Shown: piece by piece, positions 9,670 to 20,442 of the stretch
How positions within the stretch are numbered: the first letter of the stretch is position 1
Layout of the letters: each line of letters begins with the position of its first letter
NCBI RefSeq assembly: GCF_004912195.1
Contig: NZ_STGW01000001.1
Coordinates: 55,327-119,326 of the forward strand
Direction of reading: 5' to 3'
DNA: 64,000 nucleotides
DNA from: Nocardioides caeni
GTDB lineage: Bacteria > Actinomycetota > Actinomycetes > Propionibacteriales > Nocardioidaceae
Translations under genes and position numbers: made by a program
The notes under the pieces: model-generated
What the model saw: the letters and a program-made list of their open reading frames with translations, nothing else
The model's database searches: none
What the model was told of the DNA's origin: nothing

Positions 9670-11124
9670 TCAGCCGCTCAACGACCCCATCCACTCCTCG
9701 ATGCCCTCGGCCGTCCGTGGCAGGGCGGCGGACATGTTGTGGATGCCGTCGGCGGTGACGACGACGTCGTCCTCGATCCGGATGCCGATGCCGCGCAGCT
9801 CCTCGGGCACCAGCAGGTCGTCGGCCTGGAAGTAGAGGCCCGGCTCGACCGTCAGCACCATGCCCTCGGCGAGCTCCGCCTCGCGGTAGGCCTCGGGGGC
9901 GGCCTGCCCGCAGTCGTGCACGTCCATCCCGAGCATGTGGCTGACGCCGTGGAGGGTCCAGCGGGAGTAAACCTTGGAGTCCGGGTCCAGTGCCTCCTCG
10001 ACGGAGACCGGCAGCAGGCCGAGGTCCTCGAGACCGTGGGCCAGGACCACCATCGCCGCCTCGTGACCGGCCAGGAAGCGAGCGCCGGGACCGAGCACGT
10101 CCATCGCGGCGTCCTGCGCCTGCAGAACGAGCGAGTAGAGGTCGCGCTGCAGGGGCGTGAACCGCCCCGCAACCGGCAGGGTCCGGGTGACATCGGCGGT
10201 GTAGAGGTTGGCGCCCTCGACACCCATGTCGCACAGCACGAGCTGGCCGGGCGTGATCGGACCGGAGTTCTCGATCCAGTGCAGGGTCGTTGCGTGCGAT
10301 CCACAGGCGACGATCGAGTCGTAGCCCAGGTCGTTGCCCATCGTGCGGGCCCGGCGGAAGAAGGTGCCCTCCAGCCAGCGCTCGCCGTGCTCAACGACCC
10401 GGTCCCACTCCCGCACGCAGTCCTCGAAGCCCAGCGTGGTCGCGTCGACGGCGGCCTGCAGCTCGCCGAGCTCCCACGCATCCTTGACCAGGCGCATCTC
10501 GGAGGCGACCCGGCCCAGCTCGGCGTCGCGCTCGGCATCGGGCGTCACCCAGCCGTCGACCGCGGCCGAGACACCCCGGTGCACGCGGGTCTTCGTCGAG
10601 CCGGTCAGATCGTCCTGCAGCTGGTCGACGTGACGCACCCTGAGCCCCAGGGCGGCTGCCAGCTCCTCCGCCGACGGACGCTTCCCGGCCCACAGGGCGC
10701 CGTAGGTCCGGTCCCGGAAGAACTCGTCGCTGTCGCGTCCCGAGCGCGGCCGGGCGTAGAGGAGACCCTCGCCGTCGGGCTCGATCACCAGGACGGCATC
10801 CGAGGTCTGGTTGCCGCTGAAGTAGGCATGCGCGGTGTCGGCCCGGAAGCGGTAGTCGGTGTCGTAGGAGCGGACCTTGTAGCCGCCGCCCGGCAGCACC
10901 AGGCGCTCGCCGGGGAACGCCTCGGCCAGTCGGGCGCGCCGGGCCGCCGCGGGAGCGGCCACGGGATGCGCCGCGACCTCGCTGACCCGGTCGTCCCAGC
11001 CGGTCCGCATGAAGGCGGCGTAGGCTGCCGGGACGGCCGGATCGTGCTGCTCGGTGTCGAGCCCTGTCTCGGACCGTGGGTCCGACCCGGGGGCGATGCT
11101 TGCGGTGGGGGTTTCCTCGCTCAC
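9670..11124 (-). CDS. Aminopeptidase P family protein (Xaa-Pro aminopeptidase)
   Basis: Removes N-terminal residues preceding proline. The 484-aa length fits PepP. An N-terminal AMP_N domain (YKVRSYDTDYRFRADTAHAYFSG) precedes a pita-bread M24 domain with its metal ligands: Asp in CDMGVE, Asp in YTADVTRT, His in HGVSHMLGMDVHD, Glu in TVEPGLYF and Glu in GIRIEDD. The GTG start has TAGGAT 7 nt upstream, a leaderless arrangement. It diverges from the PrsW operon, which also looks leaderless. Confidence 0.92.
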   Translation of the reverse strand: MSEETPTASIAPGSDPRSETGLDTEQHDPAVPAAYAAFMRTGWDDRVSEVAAHPVAAPAAARRARLAEAFPGERLVLPGGGYKVRSYDTDYRFRADTAHAYFSGNQTSDAVLVIEPDGEGLLYARPRSGRDSDEFFRDRTYGALWAGKRPSAEELAAALGLRVRHVDQLQDDLTGSTKTRVHRGVSAAVDGWVTPDAERDAELGRVASEMRLVKDAWELGELQAAVDATTLGFEDCVREWDRVVEHGERWLEGTFFRRARTMGNDLGYDSIVACGSHATTLHWIENSGPITPGQLVLCDMGVEGANLYTADVTRTLPVAGRFTPLQRDLYSLVLQAQDAAMDVLGPGARFLAGHEAAMVVLAHGLEDLGLLPVSVEEALDPDSKVYSRWTLHGVSHMLGMDVHDCGQAAPEAYREAELAEGMVLTVEPGLYFQADDLLVPEELRGIGIRIEDDVVVTADGIHNMSAALPRTAEGIEEWMGSLSG

Positions 11125-11183
11125 CTCGCCGATCCTACGCCGCGATCAGGAGCCGGAAGAGCCTGCCGGATAGGCTGCCCCCC

Positions 11184-12305
11184 ATGCCCTCAGCCCCCCG
11201 AGACAGCGTCGCGTTCACGGTCGTCGTGACCGTGTCCGCCGTCGTGGGGGCCCTGGTCGTGCTCGTGGTGCTGGCCCTGTCCGGTGCGCCGGGCACCGCT
11301 CTTCTGGCGACGGCTCTCGCCGCACTGCCCGTCGGACCGGTCGTGGCCCTCTATCTGTGGCTCGATCGCTACGAGCCCGAGCCCAAGCGCCTGCTGGCCG
11401 CCGGCCTGGCGTGGGGGGCCTTCGTCGCGACGGTCGTCGCGATCCTCGTGCAGGGCGTCGGCGGCCTGCTCGTGGGCTTCACCGACAACTTCTCCCTGAC
11501 CGTGCTCGCCCCGGTGATCGAGGAGGCGAGCAAGGGCCTCTTCCTGCTCCTGCTGCTGTGGTGGCGCCGCCACGAGATCGACGGCGTCCTCGACGGCATC
11601 GTCTATGCCGGCATGGTCGGAGTCGGCTTCGCCTTCACCGAGAACATCCTCTACCTCATCGCGGCCTTCGACGGCACCGACGGCGCGGGCCCCGGCGGCG
11701 TCGGCGCCCTCACCTGGACCTTCGTGCTGCGCTGCGTCTTCAGCCCCTTCGCGCACCCGTTCTTCACCGCCTTCATCGGCATCGGTGTGGGTCTCGCCGT
11801 CGCGTCCCGGTCGCGGGCCGTGCGGATGGTGGCGCCGATGATCGGGTACGTCGTCGCGGTGGGTGCGCATGCGTTGTGGAACACCTCGACGGTCTTCGGC
11901 CTCGGCGGCTTCCTCGTCGTCTACGTCGTGATCATGGCGCCGGCCTTCGTCGGTCTGGTCGCCCTGGCCTGGTGGCTGCGGGAGACCGAGGCGCACCTGC
12001 TGCGCATGGCGCTCACCGACGCCGCCGAGCGGGGCCTCATCCCCGCCACCGACATCGGCTGGGTGGTCGACCTGCGGGCCCGCCGCGACGCGCGGCAGCA
12101 CGCCCGCCGCCAGGGCGGGCGCGAGGCCGAGCGGGCCGTGCGGGCCTACCAGCAGGCGGCGATCGAGCTCGGCTACCTGCACCACCGGCTGCTGCGCGGC
12201 ACGGCTCCGCACGACTGGCAGTTGCGTGGTCAGGACTTCGTCGGGCGCATCCAGGCGGCCCGACCACGGATCGTGTTCCCCGGACAGGTGGTACCACAGC
12301 GATGA
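11184..12305 (+). CDS. PrsW family intramembrane metalloprotease
   Basis: This 373-aa membrane protein of the PrsW/CAAX-like protease group has about eight hydrophobic helices. Its conserved motifs are EEASK (113-117), FTEN (151-154), FSPFAHP and AHALWN, which hold the presumed zinc and catalytic residues. PrsW in Bacillus cleaves an anti-sigma factor; the target here is unknown. The long basic cytoplasmic tail (from about residue 280) is unusual for the catalytic core. TAGGCT lies 7 nt before ATG 11184 (leaderless). It overlaps the first GTPase by ATGA, so protease and GTPases are one operon. Confidence 0.88.
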   Translation: MPSAPRDSVAFTVVVTVSAVVGALVVLVVLALSGAPGTALLATALAALPVGPVVALYLWLDRYEPEPKRLLAAGLAWGAFVATVVAILVQGVGGLLVGFTDNFSLTVLAPVIEEASKGLFLLLLLWWRRHEIDGVLDGIVYAGMVGVGFAFTENILYLIAAFDGTDGAGPGGVGALTWTFVLRCVFSPFAHPFFTAFIGIGVGLAVASRSRAVRMVAPMIGYVVAVGAHALWNTSTVFGLGGFLVVYVVIMAPAFVGLVALAWWLRETEAHLLRMALTDAAERGLIPATDIGWVVDLRARRDARQHARRQGGREAERAVRAYQQAAIELGYLHHRLLRGTAPHDWQLRGQDFVGRIQAARPRIVFPGQVVPQR

Positions 12306-14053
12306 CCCACGGACACCCGGCCACCGACGGCCTCGTGGGGGACGGCCTCAACAGTCGGATGCTGACGGAGGTCGTGCGCCTGCACGGCGCCCTGCGGGCC
12401 GCCGGACTGCCGCTCGACCTCCCCGGCATCGAGGCGCTGCGGGTCGGTCGCGACCACATCATCGAGCAGCTCGAGGACTACATCATCCCGCGGCTGACCG
12501 AGGTCGAGGCGCCCCTGCTGGTCGTCGTGGGCGGCTCGACGGGCGCCGGCAAGTCGACGCTCGTCAACACCCTCGTCCAGGAGCGGGTGACCACTCCCGG
12601 CATCCTGCGGCCGACCACTCGCTCGCCCGTCCTCGTGCACCACCCCGAGGACGGACGCTGGTTCGGGCAGGACCGCCTGCTGCCCGACCTGAAGCGGGTC
12701 CACCAGTCGACCAACGACCAGTCGGCGATCCAGCTCGTCGCCAGCGCCAACGTCCCGCGCGGCCTCGCCCTCCTCGACGCACCCGACGTCGACTCGGTCG
12801 ACGAGCGCAACCGCGAGCTCGCCGCCCAGCTGCTCGCGGCCGCCGACCTCTGGCTCTTCGTGACCTCCGCTGCCCGCTACTCCGACCAGGTCCCGTGGGA
12901 GCACCTCAAGGTCGCCGTCGACCGCAACACCGCGGTCGCGCTCGTCCTCGGCCGGACCCCCGCCGAGGACGTGGCGACCGTCTCCGTCCACCTGGCGCGG
13001 ATGATGGCCGCCCGCGGCCTCAAGGACAGCCCTCTCTTCTCCGTCGCCCAGGGCGAGGTCAGCGAGGAGGGCCTCCTGCCGGCGTCCTACGGCGCCGACA
13101 TCCGCGGCTGGCTGCAGGCCCTCGCCGCCGACAGCGCCGCGCGCCGCGACGTCGTCGGGCAGACGGTTGCGGGCGCCGTACGCACGGTGACGCGGAAGGC
13201 CTTCCCCCTGGCGGACGCGACCGCCGCCCAGGTCGAGGCCGTCGGCGAGCTGCTGGCCTCCGCCGACGCGGTCTACGACGCCGCGCAGACCGAGCTGCTG
13301 TCGGCCAGCACCGACGGCACGCTGCTGCGGGGCGACCTGCTGGCCCGGTGGCAGGAGTTCGTCGGGAGCGGCGAGCTGGTGCGCAGCCTCGACGCGAAGG
13401 TCGGCTTCGTGCGCGAGCGCCTCGTCAACGCGATCAAGGGCAAGCCGCAGCAGGCCGAGCGGGTCGCGGCGGCGATCGAGCTGGCCTTCGAGGCCCTCGC
13501 CGTCGACCGTGCCGACCAGGCCTCGGCGACCGCGTCGGCCGCCTGGGCGACGACCGGGCACGGCGCTGCCCTGCTCGAGGCGACGACCGACGACCTGCGA
13601 CGAGCGGGGCGCGGGCTGCGCTCGCGTGCGGGCCAGGATGCCCGCGGGTGGCACGAGGAGCTCCAGGAGTTCGTCCGGCACGAGGCGGGTGACGCCCGCA
13701 CGAGTGCCCGCTTCCTCGCCGTCGGCGTCCGGGGACTGTCGGTGACCCTCGCTGTCGTCGCCCTCGCCGGACCGACGCCGAGCGGCCAGGCCGCCGAGTC
13801 GGTGCGACTGGGCCACGGTCTCCTCGAGACCGTCCTCGGACGCGCCGCCGCCGACCGCCTCATCGACCAGGCCCGGGGCACGCTCGCGCGGCGTCTCGCC
13901 GGGCTGATGGTCGCCGAGCGGGGGCGCTACCTGGCGCCGGCCGCCCAGTGGCAGCTCAAGCCGGATGCCGCCGACCAGCTGCGACAGGCCGCCCGCCGGG
14001 TCGACGACCTGCGCTTCGCCGCCGCCAAGAAGGGAACGGGTGGACACCTGTGA
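12302..14053 (+). CDS. Dynamin-like/Era-like GTPase, first of a tandem pair
   Basis: A 583-aa protein with a P-loop GGSTGAGKST (77-86). The G3 region reads LLDAPDVDS (D159, P161, D162) instead of DxxG, and the G4 region reads VLGRTPAED where NKxD is expected, so base recognition is atypical. The C-terminal half is long and helical with one weakly hydrophobic stretch (about 470-490), resembling the stalk of dynamin-like proteins. It overlaps prsW by ATGA and the next GTPase by GTGA. Role in membrane remodelling is inferred from architecture only. Confidence 0.75.
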   Translation: MTHGHPATDGLVGDGLNSRMLTEVVRLHGALRAAGLPLDLPGIEALRVGRDHIIEQLEDYIIPRLTEVEAPLLVVVGGSTGAGKSTLVNTLVQERVTTPGILRPTTRSPVLVHHPEDGRWFGQDRLLPDLKRVHQSTNDQSAIQLVASANVPRGLALLDAPDVDSVDERNRELAAQLLAAADLWLFVTSAARYSDQVPWEHLKVAVDRNTAVALVLGRTPAEDVATVSVHLARMMAARGLKDSPLFSVAQGEVSEEGLLPASYGADIRGWLQALAADSAARRDVVGQTVAGAVRTVTRKAFPLADATAAQVEAVGELLASADAVYDAAQTELLSASTDGTLLRGDLLARWQEFVGSGELVRSLDAKVGFVRERLVNAIKGKPQQAERVAAAIELAFEALAVDRADQASATASAAWATTGHGAALLEATTDDLRRAGRGLRSRAGQDARGWHEELQEFVRHEAGDARTSARFLAVGVRGLSVTLAVVALAGPTPSGQAAESVRLGHGLLETVLGRAAADRLIDQARGTLARRLAGLMVAERGRYLAPAAQWQLKPDAADQLRQAARRVDDLRFAAAKKGTGGHL

Positions 14054-15669
14054 CGACCAGCTCGACGAGCACCACCGGATCGGCTGACGGACGGGGCGAC
14101 CTCGCGACCCGCGGGACGGCGCTCGGCGACCGGGTGGCCGGGCTCGCCGACGCCAGCGCCGCTGCCCGCGGGCGGATCTCCGACGGGCTGCTCGACGACG
14201 TCGCGGCCGCGGCGGAGAAGGCGACCGGCCGGCTGAGGCTCTCGGCCCGGCACACGGTCGTCGCCATCGCCGGCGCCACCGGCTCCGGCAAGTCGTCGAC
14301 CTACAACGCCCTCACCGGCCTGGAGCTCTCCTCCGTCGGCATCCGCCGCCCGACCACGTCGTGGGCGACGGCCGTCGTGTGGGGCAGCGAGGGCGCGGGC
14401 GAGCTGCTCGAGTGGCTGGGCATCCCGCCGCGTCACCAGACGATGCGTGACTCGATGCTCGACTCGCGGCAGCGCGATCCCGACGCGACCGAGCTCGACG
14501 GCGTCGTGCTGCTGGACCTGCCCGACCATGACTCGACCGAGGTCTCCCACCACCTCGAGGTCGACCGTCTCGTCGCCAGCACGGACCTGATGGTGTGGAT
14601 CCTGGATCCGCAGAAGTACGCCGACGCGGCCGTCCACGACCGCTACTTCAAGAAGCTCGCGACCCACCAGGACGTGATCGTGGTGGCGCTCAACCACATC
14701 GACACCGTCCCGGTCGAGCGTCGCCAGGCGATGATCGACGACGTTCGTCGGCTGCTGGCCGCCGACGGCCTGCCCCTGGTGACGGTGCTGGGCATCTCGG
14801 CCCGCGAGGGCATCGGCATGGACACGCTGCGTGAGGAGATCCGTCGCCGGGTCCAGGACAAGGCCGCGATGAACGCGCGCGTCGCCGCCGACCTCGAGGC
14901 GGCCGCGGGCCGCCTCGAGCAGGCCGGCGGCGCCACGCCCGCCGTGGAGCTGCGTGCCGAGCGGGTGCGTGACCTCGAGGACGTCGTCGCGGACGCGGCT
15001 GGCGTCTCGGCCGTCGTCGACGGCATCGAGCGGACCGTCGGCGTGCGCGCCCGAGCGGCCGTCGCCTGGCCGCCGTTCGCCCTGCTGCGGCGCGGCGACG
15101 ACGATGAGAGCTCCGAGGCTCCGCAGGTCGCACCGCTGGACCGCTCGTCGGTCGACACGTCCGTCCGCGGGCTCGTCGACGAGGCCGCCGAGGGCGTCGG
15201 TCCGCCGTGGGCGGGCGACCTGCGCTCCGCCGCGGCCGGACGCCTCCCGGCGCTGGGCGACGCGTTGTCCCGTGAGCTGGGCCGGGTCGACCTGGGGGCC
15301 CGGCTGCCGTTCTGGGTGGGCGCCGTGCGGCTGCTGCACTGGGTGCTGCTGCTCGCCGTCCTCGGTGGACTGGTCTGGTGGGGTGCCGCGCTCGTGCAGG
15401 GCACCGCCGACGACCTGCCGGCGGTGGCCGGCGCCCCGTTGCCCGCGATCGTGGCGGTGGCCGGGCTCGTGCTCGGTCTGCTGCTGGCCGTGGTCGGCCG
15501 GGTGCTCGTCGGCGGGCTCGCCCGCTCCCGCGCGGACGCGGCTGACGAGGATCTGCGCGACGTGGTCCACCGCCTCCTCGACGCCGAGATCGTCGTGCCG
15601 GTCACCCGTGAGATCGCCTCCTACACCGCCTTCCGGCGCGGCATCGCGACGGCTCGCGGCGGTCGCTGA
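14050..15669 (+). CDS. Membrane-anchored GTPase (YfjP/dynamin-like), second of the pair
   Basis: A 539-aa protein with P-loop GATGSGKSS (75-83), a G3-like LLDLPDHDS (156-162) and a recognisable G4 variant NHID (215-218). Two hydrophobic segments near 425-450 and 465-490 form a membrane hairpin close to the C-terminus. GTG 14050 overlaps the stop of the first GTPase. The division of labour, one largely soluble and one membrane-bound GTPase encoded together, recalls actinobacterial DynA/DynB and IniA/IniC pairs, but homology to either is not shown here. Confidence 0.78.
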   Translation: MTTSSTSTTGSADGRGDLATRGTALGDRVAGLADASAAARGRISDGLLDDVAAAAEKATGRLRLSARHTVVAIAGATGSGKSSTYNALTGLELSSVGIRRPTTSWATAVVWGSEGAGELLEWLGIPPRHQTMRDSMLDSRQRDPDATELDGVVLLDLPDHDSTEVSHHLEVDRLVASTDLMVWILDPQKYADAAVHDRYFKKLATHQDVIVVALNHIDTVPVERRQAMIDDVRRLLAADGLPLVTVLGISAREGIGMDTLREEIRRRVQDKAAMNARVAADLEAAAGRLEQAGGATPAVELRAERVRDLEDVVADAAGVSAVVDGIERTVGVRARAAVAWPPFALLRRGDDDESSEAPQVAPLDRSSVDTSVRGLVDEAAEGVGPPWAGDLRSAAAGRLPALGDALSRELGRVDLGARLPFWVGAVRLLHWVLLLAVLGGLVWWGAALVQGTADDLPAVAGAPLPAIVAVAGLVLGLLLAVVGRVLVGGLARSRADAADEDLRDVVHRLLDAEIVVPVTREIASYTAFRRGIATARGGR

Positions 15670-15873
15670 CCCGGTCCCGGGGCCGGGTCGTCCGACTCTC
15701 TCGTCACCGCACACACCGGTTCCGGTCCACAGGCCGTCGTCTCGCCGGGGCCCTCCACAGGGGCTCGACCTCGGGCGGCGCGGCGTCGGCTCCGTCGCGT
15801 CCACTGGTCGACACCGGCACACGGCGTGCCGGTGCGACGAGCGAGTCGCACGGACACGATGGAGGACAGGGCC

Positions 15874-16272
15874 ATGGCCAACGACACGATGGTGACGATC
15901 CAGGGCTGGGTCGGCAGCGTCCCCGCCTTGCGCGAGGTCGCCGGCACGCCGGTGCTCAACTTCAGGGTGGGCGCCACCCCGCGGCACTTCAACCGCTCCA
16001 ACGGCGAGTGGGTCGACGGCCACACGCAGTGGTATGCCGTCAGCGCCTGGCGGCGCCTCGCCGAGCACGGCGAGCGGTCGCTGCGCCAGGGCGACGCAGT
16101 CATCGTCCATGGCCGGCTGCAGCACCGCACCTACGTCAACAAGGCCGGCGTCGAGACGATCTCGATCGAGATCGAGGCCATCACCGTCGGCCACGACCTG
16201 ACCAGGGGGACGGCGTCCTTCTCCAAGGCGGTCGCGACCACCGAGCAGCAGGGGACCGCGCCGGCGGCCTGA
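15874..16272 (+). CDS. ssb: Single-stranded DNA-binding protein lacking the acidic tail (SsbB-like)
   Basis: A 132-aa OB-fold protein with typical SSB segments VTIQGWVGSVPALREV, FRVGATPR, QWYAVSAWRRLAE and GDAVIVHGRLQHRTYV. It ends in GTAPAA without the DDDIPF-type tail that recruits replication and repair proteins, as in accessory SsbB paralogs. GGAGG eight bases before ATG 15874 decides the start over an ATG five codons upstream. The 204 bp before it are non-coding, with two TCCACAGG words and a short ACCGGCACAC-type inverted repeat. Confidence 0.85.
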   Translation: MANDTMVTIQGWVGSVPALREVAGTPVLNFRVGATPRHFNRSNGEWVDGHTQWYAVSAWRRLAEHGERSLRQGDAVIVHGRLQHRTYVNKAGVETISIEIEAITVGHDLTRGTASFSKAVATTEQQGTAPAA

Positions 16273-16333
16273 GGAAGGCAGCCCGAGGCAGCCCGGTCGT
16301 GCTCCCCGGGGAAGCGCTGCGTAGCCTTGCCCC

Positions 16334-18016
<1,683 letters not shown>

Positions 18017-18036
18017 TCCTCACGAGGAGCGCGGGG

Positions 18037-18525
18037 TCAGGACCTGATCTCGCGCTCGGGGTGCTCGGCGATGAGGGCGTCGCAGACCGCGTCCATGACT
18101 CGGCCCAGGGCCGCCAGGTCGGCCGGGTCGGCCAGGTCGACGAGCGCGGCACGGACCGTCTCGACGTGGTCGGGAGCCGCAGCGGCGAGCACGTCGAAGC
18201 CGCGGTCGGTGAGACGGCAGACGACGCCGCGCCCGTCGTCCGTCGCGTCCGCTCGACGGACGAGGTCCGCCTCCTCCATCCGCTTGACCGTGTGGGTGAC
18301 CCGGCTGCGGCTGTGCGCCAGCGACGCGGCCAACTGGGCCATCCGCAGCTGGCCGCCGGACTCCGACAGGCGCACCAGGATCTCGTAGTCGACGGCGGCG
18401 ATGCCGTGCTGACGCCGCAGGTCGGCATCGATCCGGTCCTGGACCAGGGTCGTGGCGAGCAGGAACGAGCGCCAGGCCCGCTGCTGGGTCTCGTCGAGCC
18501 AGCGCGGCTCGCCCTCGTCGCTCAC
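18037..18525 (-). CDS. MarR family transcriptional regulator
   Basis: A 162-aa winged-helix regulator. The DNA-binding part is MAQLAASLAHSRSRVTHTVK followed by the wing RADATDDGRGVVCRLTDRG; N- and C-terminal helices form the dimer. Ligand and targets are unknown. The GTG start has TAGACT 6 nt upstream (leaderless), leaving almost no leader for autoregulation except at that promoter. It converges on ettA with a 20-bp gap and lies 4 bp after the GNAT stop. Confidence 0.88.
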   Translation of the reverse strand: MSDEGEPRWLDETQQRAWRSFLLATTLVQDRIDADLRRQHGIAAVDYEILVRLSESGGQLRMAQLAASLAHSRSRVTHTVKRMEEADLVRRADATDDGRGVVCRLTDRGFDVLAAAAPDHVETVRAALVDLADPADLAALGRVMDAVCDALIAEHPEREIRS

Positions 18526-18529
18526 CGCG

Positions 18530-19099
18530 TCAGTCTAGGAGGTGACGCATGAGGACGCGGGGGTGGCCGCTGAGCACCGAGTCGGTGTCGGCGACGTGCT
18601 GGAAGCCCGCGGCCTCGAAGTTGGCCCGCAGCCCGGCGTAGGCCATGGTCAGGTCGACCTTCGCGCCGCGGTTGTCGAGCGGGTAGGCCTCGAGCGCGGG
18701 CGCCCCGCCGGCGCGGGCATGGTCGATGGCGCCGGCGATGAGGGCGTGGGAGACGCCGCGTCCGCGGTGGCCGGGACGGACGCGGATGCACCAGAGCGAC
18801 CAGACCGGCAGGTCGTCGACGTGGGGGATCTTGCGGTTGCGGGCGAAGGTCGTGTCGGCGCGGGGCGCGACCGCAGCCCAGCCGACAGGTTCGTCGCCGT
18901 CATAGGCCATCACGCCGAGCGGGCCGTCCTCGAGCAGCTGCGCGACGAACGCGCCGCGCTCCTGCCCGCGCATCGCGTTGTTGACCTTCGACGGGATCCG
19001 GTAGCTCAGGCACCAGCACACGCTCGCGTCGGGACTCTTCGGACCGACGAGTGTCCGGACGTCCTCGAAAACGGTGGCGGGCCGCACCTCGATGCTCAT
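18530..19099 (-). CDS. GNAT family N-acetyltransferase
   Basis: A 189-aa acetyltransferase. The acetyl-CoA loop is VRPGHRGRGVSHALIAGAI, preceded by PVWSLWCIRV and followed by AYAGLRANFEAAGFQHVA. A Cys/Trp-rich N-terminal segment (SVCWCLSYRIPSKV) marks a distinct actinobacterial subgroup whose substrate I do not know. TACCTT lies 6 nt before ATG 19099 (leaderless). It is just upstream of the MarR gene, which has its own promoter-like element. Confidence 0.85.
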   Translation of the reverse strand: MSIEVRPATVFEDVRTLVGPKSPDASVCWCLSYRIPSKVNNAMRGQERGAFVAQLLEDGPLGVMAYDGDEPVGWAAVAPRADTTFARNRKIPHVDDLPVWSLWCIRVRPGHRGRGVSHALIAGAIDHARAGGAPALEAYPLDNRGAKVDLTMAYAGLRANFEAAGFQHVADTDSVLSGHPRVLMRHLLD

Positions 19100-19139
19100 G
19101 CACCGAAGGTACGGCCCGCCGCCGACAGGGCAGTGACGC

Positions 19140-20354
19140 TCAGCTCATGCGCTCCAGGATCATCGCCATGCCCTGGCCGCCGCCGACGCACATGGTGATC
19201 AGGCCGGTGGACTTGTCGTGCCACTGCAGCGAGTTGATCAGCGTGTTCTGCAGGCGGGCGCCGGTCATGCCGAACGGGTGCCCGACGGCGATCGCGCCGC
19301 CGTTGACGTTGAGCTTCTCGATCGGGATGCCGAGGTCCTCGGCCGACGGCAGCACCTGCGCGGCGAAGGCCTCGTTGATCTCGGCGAGGTCGATGTCGTC
19401 GATGGTCATGTTGGCGTGCTTGAGGGCGTTGCGCGTCGCCTCGACCGGGCCGAGACCCATGATCTCGGGGGACAGGCCGGACACGCCGGTCGACACGATG
19501 CGGGCCAGCGGGGTGAGCCCCAGCTCGGCGGCCTTGGTGTCGGACATGATCACGACGGCGGCGGCGCCGTCGTTGAGCGCGCAGCAGTTGCCCGCCGTGA
19601 CGACGCCGTCGGGCCGGAAGACCGGCTGCAGCTGCGAGAGAGCCTCGTAGGTGACGCCGGCACGGGGGCCGTCGTCCTTGCTGACGACGGTGCCGTCGGC
19701 GAGGGTCACCGGGGTGATCTCACGCTCCCAGAAGCCGTCGTTGATGGCCTTCTCGGCGAGGTTCTGCGAGCGGGCGCCGAACGCGTCGAGGTCCTCGCGC
19801 TTGAGGCCACGGATGCTCGCGACGTTCTCGGCGGTCTGGCCCATCGCGATGTAGATGTCGGGCAGCAGGCCGTCCTCGCGCGGGTCGTGCCAGACCTGAC
19901 CGCCCTTGGCGTACTCCTCGGTGCGCACCTGGGCGTCGGCGAAGAGCGGGTTCTTGGTGTTGGGGATGTGGTCGGAGGTGCCGAACTGGAAGCGGGACAC
20001 CGTCTCGACGCCCGCGCTGATGAACACGTCACCCTCGCCGGCCTTGATCGCGTGGAAGGCCATCCGCGAGGTCTGGACCGAGGAGGAGCAGTAGCGGGTG
20101 ATCGTCGCGCCCGGGATCTCCGTGCCCATCAGGGTGGTGACGATGCGGGCCATGTTGTTGCCGGCCTCGCCGCCGGGCAGGCCGACGCCGAGGTAGAAGT
20201 CATCGACCTCCGCGGGGTCCAGGGCCGGGACCTTGTCCAGCGCGGCCTGGGCGATGAACGCCGTGAGGTCGTCGGGACGGAAGTCCTTGAGGGAACCCTT
20301 GTTGGCTCGTCCGATCGGGGTACGAGCGGCGGAAACGATCACGGCCTCGGGCAT
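19140..20354 (-). CDS. Acetyl-CoA C-acyltransferase (thiolase, FadA3-like)
   Basis: Cleaves 3-ketoacyl-CoA or joins two acyl-CoAs. In 404 aa it has the nucleophile Cys89 in TRYCSSSVQTSRMAFHAIK, the His in GGAIAVGHPFGMTGAR and the second Cys in CVGGGQGMAM. It reads like Mycobacterium FadA3 (Rv1074c). ATG 20354 follows a good AAGGAGT site. It diverges from the thioesterase gene; the shared 166-bp region carries a KstR-type box, pointing to lipid or steroid catabolism rather than synthesis. Confidence 0.92.
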   Translation of the reverse strand: MPEAVIVSAARTPIGRANKGSLKDFRPDDLTAFIAQAALDKVPALDPAEVDDFYLGVGLPGGEAGNNMARIVTTLMGTEIPGATITRYCSSSVQTSRMAFHAIKAGEGDVFISAGVETVSRFQFGTSDHIPNTKNPLFADAQVRTEEYAKGGQVWHDPREDGLLPDIYIAMGQTAENVASIRGLKREDLDAFGARSQNLAEKAINDGFWEREITPVTLADGTVVSKDDGPRAGVTYEALSQLQPVFRPDGVVTAGNCCALNDGAAAVVIMSDTKAAELGLTPLARIVSTGVSGLSPEIMGLGPVEATRNALKHANMTIDDIDLAEINEAFAAQVLPSAEDLGIPIEKLNVNGGAIAVGHPFGMTGARLQNTLINSLQWHDKSTGLITMCVGGGQGMAMILERMS

Positions 20355-20442
20355 GACACTCCTTGGTGGTGCGGGGATGGGCTCCCCGGATGACCTGGCT
20401 GATGCCGGCGGGGAGAGCCCGCCCAGCGTAGTCCTCGCACGC

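Noticed and set aside
12230..14047. Long open frame antisense to the first GTPase gene (about 600 codons)
   Set aside because: It is the codon-phase shadow expected in GC-rich coding DNA; the sense frame has P-loop motifs and coupled overlaps, the antisense product has no recognisable domain.
15720..15800. TCCACAGG words before ssb as possible DnaA boxes or an origin
   Set aside because: Only two near matches (GTCCACA, CTCCACA), no dense cluster or AT-rich unwinding region and no dnaA or dnaN nearby.
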